Position numbers and translations under genes: made by a program
Shown here: positions 47,648 through 51,380 of the stretch, in pieces
How the letters are laid out: each line of letters opens with the position of its first letter
Position numbering within the stretch: position 1 is the stretch's first letter
Origin: Chara braunii
Lineage: Eukaryota > Streptophyta > Charophyceae > Charales > Characeae
Direction: 5' to 3'
Assembly: GCA_003427395.1 (NCBI GenBank)
Contig: BFEA01000246.1
Location: forward strand, 1,132,665-1,184,044
DNA: 51,380 nucleotides
Notes under the pieces: model-generated
What the model was told of the DNA's origin: nothing
What the model saw: only the letters and a program-made list of their open reading frames with translations
The model's database searches: none

Positions 47648-48469
47648 TTACATGCGAAGCGGATCGAACTTCGACGACGGCGAGGATGATGGCAGTCCAC
47701 CGCCTTTACTACTCTCTTCAAAAGCTTTGGCGATGGTTCTTTTCATGTCATCGTCTCCTTCGTCGTAGAGATTCTTCATCATCCCCATGAGTCCCGCCAT
47801 CGGGTCATCCTTCCCACTCTCCGACGATGCTTTGAACTTATCCTCTTTATGGTATATATCAATCCAATGACCAAAATCCTGTTTCTTCAACTTGATGATG
47901 ATTCTCTTGGGCCTGACGATAACTGACGACGCGTTAGCGTTGATAGGTCCATTCAAGTTCGGTATGCCGCAGCGGTAATGCTTGCCGTCGGGATGGCGGA
48001 TCTTGACATCGAAGGACGTGGAGGTAAAATGCGCATCCACTCCGTCTGAGGAGACCCCCTGCAACGAGTAATACAACTTCACATGCTCCGTCGTTTGATC
48101 CCAACTGAAGCTCGAGAGAGGGGTGTAGGAAATACTGATCTTCGGGCCGAACGTTGTTGGGGGCAACTTCACACCAATCGACTTCGACGTCGTAGACGAG
48201 GGTTCGATCTTCGCTTCTCCGGCAGTCAAACTACTCCCATTTGCGTCGGGGCTGCTGGGCGCGACGGCCATAGGCGCAACGACTATATCATGGGCGGCAA
48301 CGCTCTTCGAAGCAGCAGCATTTTCGGCATCCCCCTGAGCGAGGGCCACTTCCCGCTCAAACTCCCGAAGCCTGTCCGTCAATACCTGGACGACACGTGG
48401 CCGCTTCGCGATCTCTAGCAATTTACGCACCTCCTCCAGGTCCAGGGTAATCTCCGACGTTCCCGCCAT
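47648..48469 (-). CDS. Calcyclin-binding protein / Siah-interacting protein homologue (CS and SGS domains), 273 aa
   Basis: By homology this is an adaptor in SCF/Siah-type ubiquitination and Hsp90-linked complexes, in cytosol and nucleus. The first ATG in frame is at 48469 (MAGTSEITLDLEEVRKLLEI); the only start further upstream is a GTG. Residues 8-45 are the helical N-terminal domain with coiled-coil character. Residues 46-100 are a low-complexity linker. Residues 102-211 form the CS domain (FGPKISISYTPLSSFSWDQT, YYSLQGVS, RIIIKLKKQDFGHWIDIYHK). Residues 212-273 are an SGS-like tail with DPMAGLMGMMKNLYDEGDDD and an EE..KFDPLRM end. The length suits the family. The frame is uninterrupted, so no introns are visible. 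A retrogene origin is possible but no A-tail or duplication was found. Confidence 0.93.
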   Translation of the reverse strand: MAGTSEITLDLEEVRKLLEIAKRPRVVQVLTDRLREFEREVALAQGDAENAAASKSVAAHDIVVAPMAVAPSSPDANGSSLTAGEAKIEPSSTTSKSIGVKLPPTTFGPKISISYTPLSSFSWDQTTEHVKLYYSLQGVSSDGVDAHFTSTSFDVKIRHPDGKHYRCGIPNLNGPINANASSVIVRPKRIIIKLKKQDFGHWIDIYHKEDKFKASSESGKDDPMAGLMGMMKNLYDEGDDDMKRTIAKAFEESSKGGGLPSSSPSSKFDPLRM

Positions 48470-48984
48470 ATTCACACTTCACTCGATCGTCAGTCCCGAT
48501 CGCTCGTTCTCGTTGTTTTCCCGCTCTCTCGCGCGCGCTTTCTCTACTCTCTACTCTCTATTCCTCTCTCCACCCCTCACTTCGACGCTGTGTCTTAGCC
48601 GCGGGGTGCAATCACGGCGGCTCAACGCTGTCGAGAAGATACGAACTGACAATCCCAGGGCGACAGGCGCAGGTCAGCAGACAAGTTGGTGTGCCTCTGT
48701 GAATTTAAAAACACGGGGGCCAAGACAAAGAAGCCTCTCACAGAACGTAATGAGAAGAGTGCGGCAGCGAAGCGACGAAAGACTTGCAGATATGCCGGAC
48801 GGACAAACGAACAAAAAAACGACGCAACTACGGTACGTACCAATGCAAAACCAAGAGCGCGAACGGCAAAACCCAAAAAACCGTGACGGTGTAGGCTTTA
48901 TAGCCAGCGTGCGTTTTCGAATCATGGAACCGCGAGAGCATACCCGCACTTCGGTAGGATTCTCCAGGGTGAGTCGGACTCCAA
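48470..48984. other. 5' flank of the CacyBP/SIP-like gene
   Basis: A GA-rich stretch on the coding (minus) strand at 48500-48575, with ACTCTCTACTCTCTA-type repeats on the plus strand, is likely 5' untranslated or core-promoter DNA. No TATA box is evident. Open frames in 48513-49034 have no recognised domain. Confidence 0.4.
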
Positions 48985-49131
48985 GGGCCTCGCTCCACTA
49001 CACAACACTCTACATGCATTTAGACGGCTTCTAGACCGTATATGCATCCGAAGTGTTCGACTCATCCACCCAGCCTACCTGTTCCAGATGCGTCCGGATG
49101 CATGTAGAGTGTTGTTAGTGGAGCGAGGCCC
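48985..49131. mobile_element. Foldback MITE of the GGGCCTCGCTCCACTA family
   Basis: The arms at 48985-49019 and 49098-49131 (GGGCCTCGCTCCACTA, then ACAACACTCTACATGCAT) are complementary except for one extra base. A CCAAG pentamer lies on both sides and may be a target duplication. A related but diverged pair of ends lies at 50818-50930. Confidence 0.88.
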
Positions 49132-49235
49132 CAAGTACAGCCTGGCCGCGTGGCCGCCTGGCCCCGTCCCGGAGGAATCGAACTTTAGGGCCTCGCTCCA
49201 CCACTCTAGTAGACTCCCGAAGTTTCGAGAGTAAC

Positions 49236-49650
49236 GCCTCGCTCCACTTAGAGCCTCCGTCAACACCACTTGAAAATACTTGAGTTTCAAGTGCATACTA
49301 AACCAGAAATGCACACTAAACGAGAAATTGTTATTAATTTACACTTACTCGATTTATGGTTCCATGTACACTTGAGGAACCCTTGAACAGGCTGCACTTG
49401 AAACCGAACTCCATGGCTTGAACAATCCTGGAGTGTACTTGGAGTGCTGGCGGTATCCGCTGGCACTTGAACTCAAGTTACCTCCAGGAGGTGACTAGAA
49501 TTCAAGGGTGATTTGGTTGTGTCACCCTTGAGTTTCAAGGGCACACCCTTGGGAAGCAAAAAAGTGAAAACAAAGCAGGTCACTCTAAGGGGGAGGTGGA
49601 ACAATGATTTTTCGCTTCACTCTTGAACTCAAGTGGTGTCGAACGAGGCC
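49236..49650. mobile_element. Larger inverted-repeat element with GCCTCG ends
   Basis: The left end GCCTCGCTCCACTTAGAGCC, then CAACACCACTTGA, pairs loosely with the reverse complement of the right end, GGCCTCGTTCGACACCACTT. Inside are shorter palindromes such as CTTGAGTTTCAAG and GGGTGATTTGG/TGTGTCACCC. It shares terminal motifs with the adjacent 147-bp element. Confidence 0.55.
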
Positions 49651-49883
49651 CTTACTCTAGATTGACTTACCGTGAGGGCACGGGTGCGCAGCCGTAGTTC
49701 GTTTGTTTANGTGGTTCGGGAAGGGTAAGGTAGTGATTATGTTGTATGTATGTTTTGTCATATTCGCTATACACAACTCGAAGAGAGTGTGGGGGGGGGG
49801 TCCCGGTTCGTGCTTTATTCACGATGTTCATGGGACGATGGACCCAGTTTCCAGCAGGTGGCGCTCCCCATCAATAGACAGGA
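49651..49883. other. No gene recognised
   Basis: Short spacer with an isolated N at 49710 and a G run near 49791. Confidence 0.4.
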
Positions 49884-49897
49884 GAATGTATGTGCGT

Positions 49898-49958
<61 letters not shown>

Positions 49959-50036
49959 TATGTGTGTGNTGTGTGTGTGTGTGTGTGTGTCTGTATGTGT
50001 GTGTGTGTGAGAGAGAAAGAGAGAGAGGGAGAGAGA
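49884..50036. repeat. (GT)n-(GA)n compound microsatellite
   Basis: GT units with TATG and CTG interruptions and one N at 49969, then GA units to 50036. Confidence 0.97.
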
Positions 50037-50698
50037 CTTGCAGCATGCAGCATGTCAGTGGTGGGGAGCGCAAGGGCAGGCGCTGACCTCCAACAAAAAT
50101 AAGTAATTTTATCGGAATACAATAGTTTTTTCTTTTCGAAATCCGAATAGAAAAGGTACAGGTTGTTTTTGTATACAACGTGTACGTTTTCTATTGGAGG
50201 AACTCTGTTATTCGAGAAAAGTGGACCCGCACCATTTCAATTTTGAAAAAGGAATGCGGCCTCCTCGGCCTCCTACGCGCAACTACAGGTCCTACGTGGT
50301 CCTTGACCAAAACCTGTGCGGTCCCATGGGCAACTACCGGTCCTGCAGTTTCAAATCAAATGCCACCACCCCCTAAACTGCCATGCCTTGTTTTTCCAGC
50401 CCTCCACCAACCGTATAAAGGACGACTACGAAAAATGTTCTCAAGGGCATAAAACGCACCCCTCACGGGCTGCGAACTGAAACTCATGACAACACCCTTC
50501 GAGAGCTGTCAAAAAAAACTCTCGAAGAGCACTCTCGATTTGTATAGAGTTTACAGCCTGCAACGCTCAAGTTTTCTAGCGTCCTCCCTCATACCCTCGC
50601 TTCGACCTCTTTTCCGTGAGTGTGCCTCTTGCCCTGACCATCAGAATGAGATGATGCTGTCATCTAGCGTTGTAGAAGGGTTGTAATGTAGCGCTGAG
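50037..50698. other. No gene recognised
   Basis: Contains a CAACTACMGGTCCT motif twice (50279, 50331). A CTCGAAG/CTTCGAGAG inverted pair lies near 50488-50530. Nothing coding can be supported. Confidence 0.4.
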
Positions 50699-50804
50699 AA
50701 ATTCATGAGTGCTTCTATTGTTCTTGAGTCTGGAGTAAGTAGAGTGATGTTTCGTTTTTCAAGAGTTATAGACCTCTGACAGTTTTAGAAGCACTCATGA
50801 AATT
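50699..50804. mobile_element. Small foldback element, about 19-bp arms
   Basis: AAATTCATGAGTGCTTCTA at 50699-50717 pairs with TAGAAGCACTCATGAAATT at 50786-50804, leaving a 68-base spacer. It may be part of a larger element reaching to the GTAGTGGAGCGAG motif at 50819. Confidence 0.7.
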
Positions 50805-51380
50805 TTTCGTGAGTCTAGTGTAGTGGAGCGAGATCCGCAATCATGACCAGAGAATGGTCGTCGTTCCACTACATAAATCCAACATGTCGAATGTATCTAG
50901 TCGAGAGAGCATCCGTATGCATGTACGTGTTGTGTGGTGTACAGAGACCCAATCGTTAAAAAGTCATCGCCCGACCGGTATGTGAGTGTGCTCTTCTCGT
51001 ATGGACCACGTGGTTCCATCAGCAGAGTCCGGTCAGCACAGTAGGGCTGCCCTTGGCTGGATAGGGCCTGAGCCATGCCATTTAGGTCCACCATGGACTT
51101 TTATCCCTGTAGAACATGATGGGCCTCGCCACACTACTCTCGACTTGGCTATTTTCAGGAGTGCAGCATTGCCACACCAGCTCCGAGTTCAACCTGTCAG
51201 ATTGAATCCGGGAGTTGTCCGAATGTGGCTCCAGAGAGCATTCCCGAGATCTCTTGAGCCTCCCGCCTGTAAAAGGTCATTTTTGGGGGACCTCTTGCGG
51301 AGGTCTGTGTTTTGACCGGAAAACTTGTGCGCAGACAAAGCATTTTCCTCACAGTTTTCGTCGCCACATGTTGGACATTG
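50805..51380. other. No gene recognised at the window end
   Basis: Contains diverged GTGGAGCGAG and CCACTAC motifs of the GGGCCTCGCTCC family (50819, 50866, 51121). The open frame at 50986-51315 has no recognised domain. Confidence 0.35.

Noticed and set aside
50986-51315. 109-codon open frame at the window end
   Set aside because: No recognised motif, and it overlaps repeat-family motifs; likely chance.
1-51380. CRISPR arrays, bacterial operons, ribosome-binding sites, rRNA genes
   Set aside because: The regular repeats are microsatellites or contiguous tandem repeats without unique spacers, and everything else points to eukaryotic nuclear DNA.

Overview
This is a nuclear contig from a eukaryote with a large, repeat-choked genome. 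It is most likely a streptophyte green alga, and a Chara-type charophyte is my best guess. The guess rests on a plant-style LINE with a DUF4283-like ORF1, a chloroplast-type trnT-GGU embedded in nuclear DNA, a plant-like S-acyltransferase, and the density of microsatellites and small inverted-repeat elements. The genus is inference. There are no bacterial operons, CRISPR arrays or rRNA genes. Only two ordinary protein genes are convincing. One is a DHHC protein S-acyltransferase (18448-20169, +), whose cytosolic loop is inflated by microsatellite-encoded Gly, Glu and Pro runs. The other is a CacyBP/SIP-like CS/SGS-domain protein (47648-48469, -). Both are uninterrupted single reading frames.

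Layout. 1-5.6 kb: a CT microsatellite, tRNA-derived SINEs, foldback elements, and the 5' half of a LINE on the minus strand. 5.6-9.3 kb: a 260-bp TIR element followed by the 3' half of the LINE on the plus strand. 9.3-12 kb: GC-rich DNA without a recognised gene, ending in an AT microsatellite. 12-16.1 kb: a minus-strand Ty3/gypsy remnant (RNase H, integrase, then two unrecognised downstream ORFs), cut at 16.15 kb by a second LINE RT fragment that runs to 17.35 kb. 18.4-20.2 kb: the S-acyltransferase gene. 20.2-25 kb: homopolymers, an 856-bp hAT-like element, and a repeat carrying a complete hammerhead ribozyme. 25-31 kb: more SINEs, MITEs and microsatellites. 31-39 kb: scattered repeats, a Nextera adapter junction left in the assembly, a second hammerhead core, a degenerate third, and the plastid tRNA insertion. 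39.8-42.9 kb: pyrimidine-rich and 58-bp tandem arrays with an assembly gap. 43-51 kb: the CacyBP/SIP gene, a U6 snRNA retrocopy with a perfect target duplication, three copies of one MITE family, and further foldback elements.

The most interesting points are as follows. (1) The LINE was split by an inversion whose two breakpoints lie in the ends of a TIR element; removing that element restores the LINE frame exactly. (2) A hammerhead-ribozyme repeat family is present, with one copy that looks catalytically complete and several decayed or inverted ones. (3) A full-length U6 retrocopy has a 16-bp target-site duplication. (4) TIR-element families share an interior but have different ends. (5) Ty3/gypsy ORFs of unknown function lie downstream of integrase. 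Two library-adapter remnants (31572-31609 and probably 45749-45763) mean that long-range order across those points should not be trusted.
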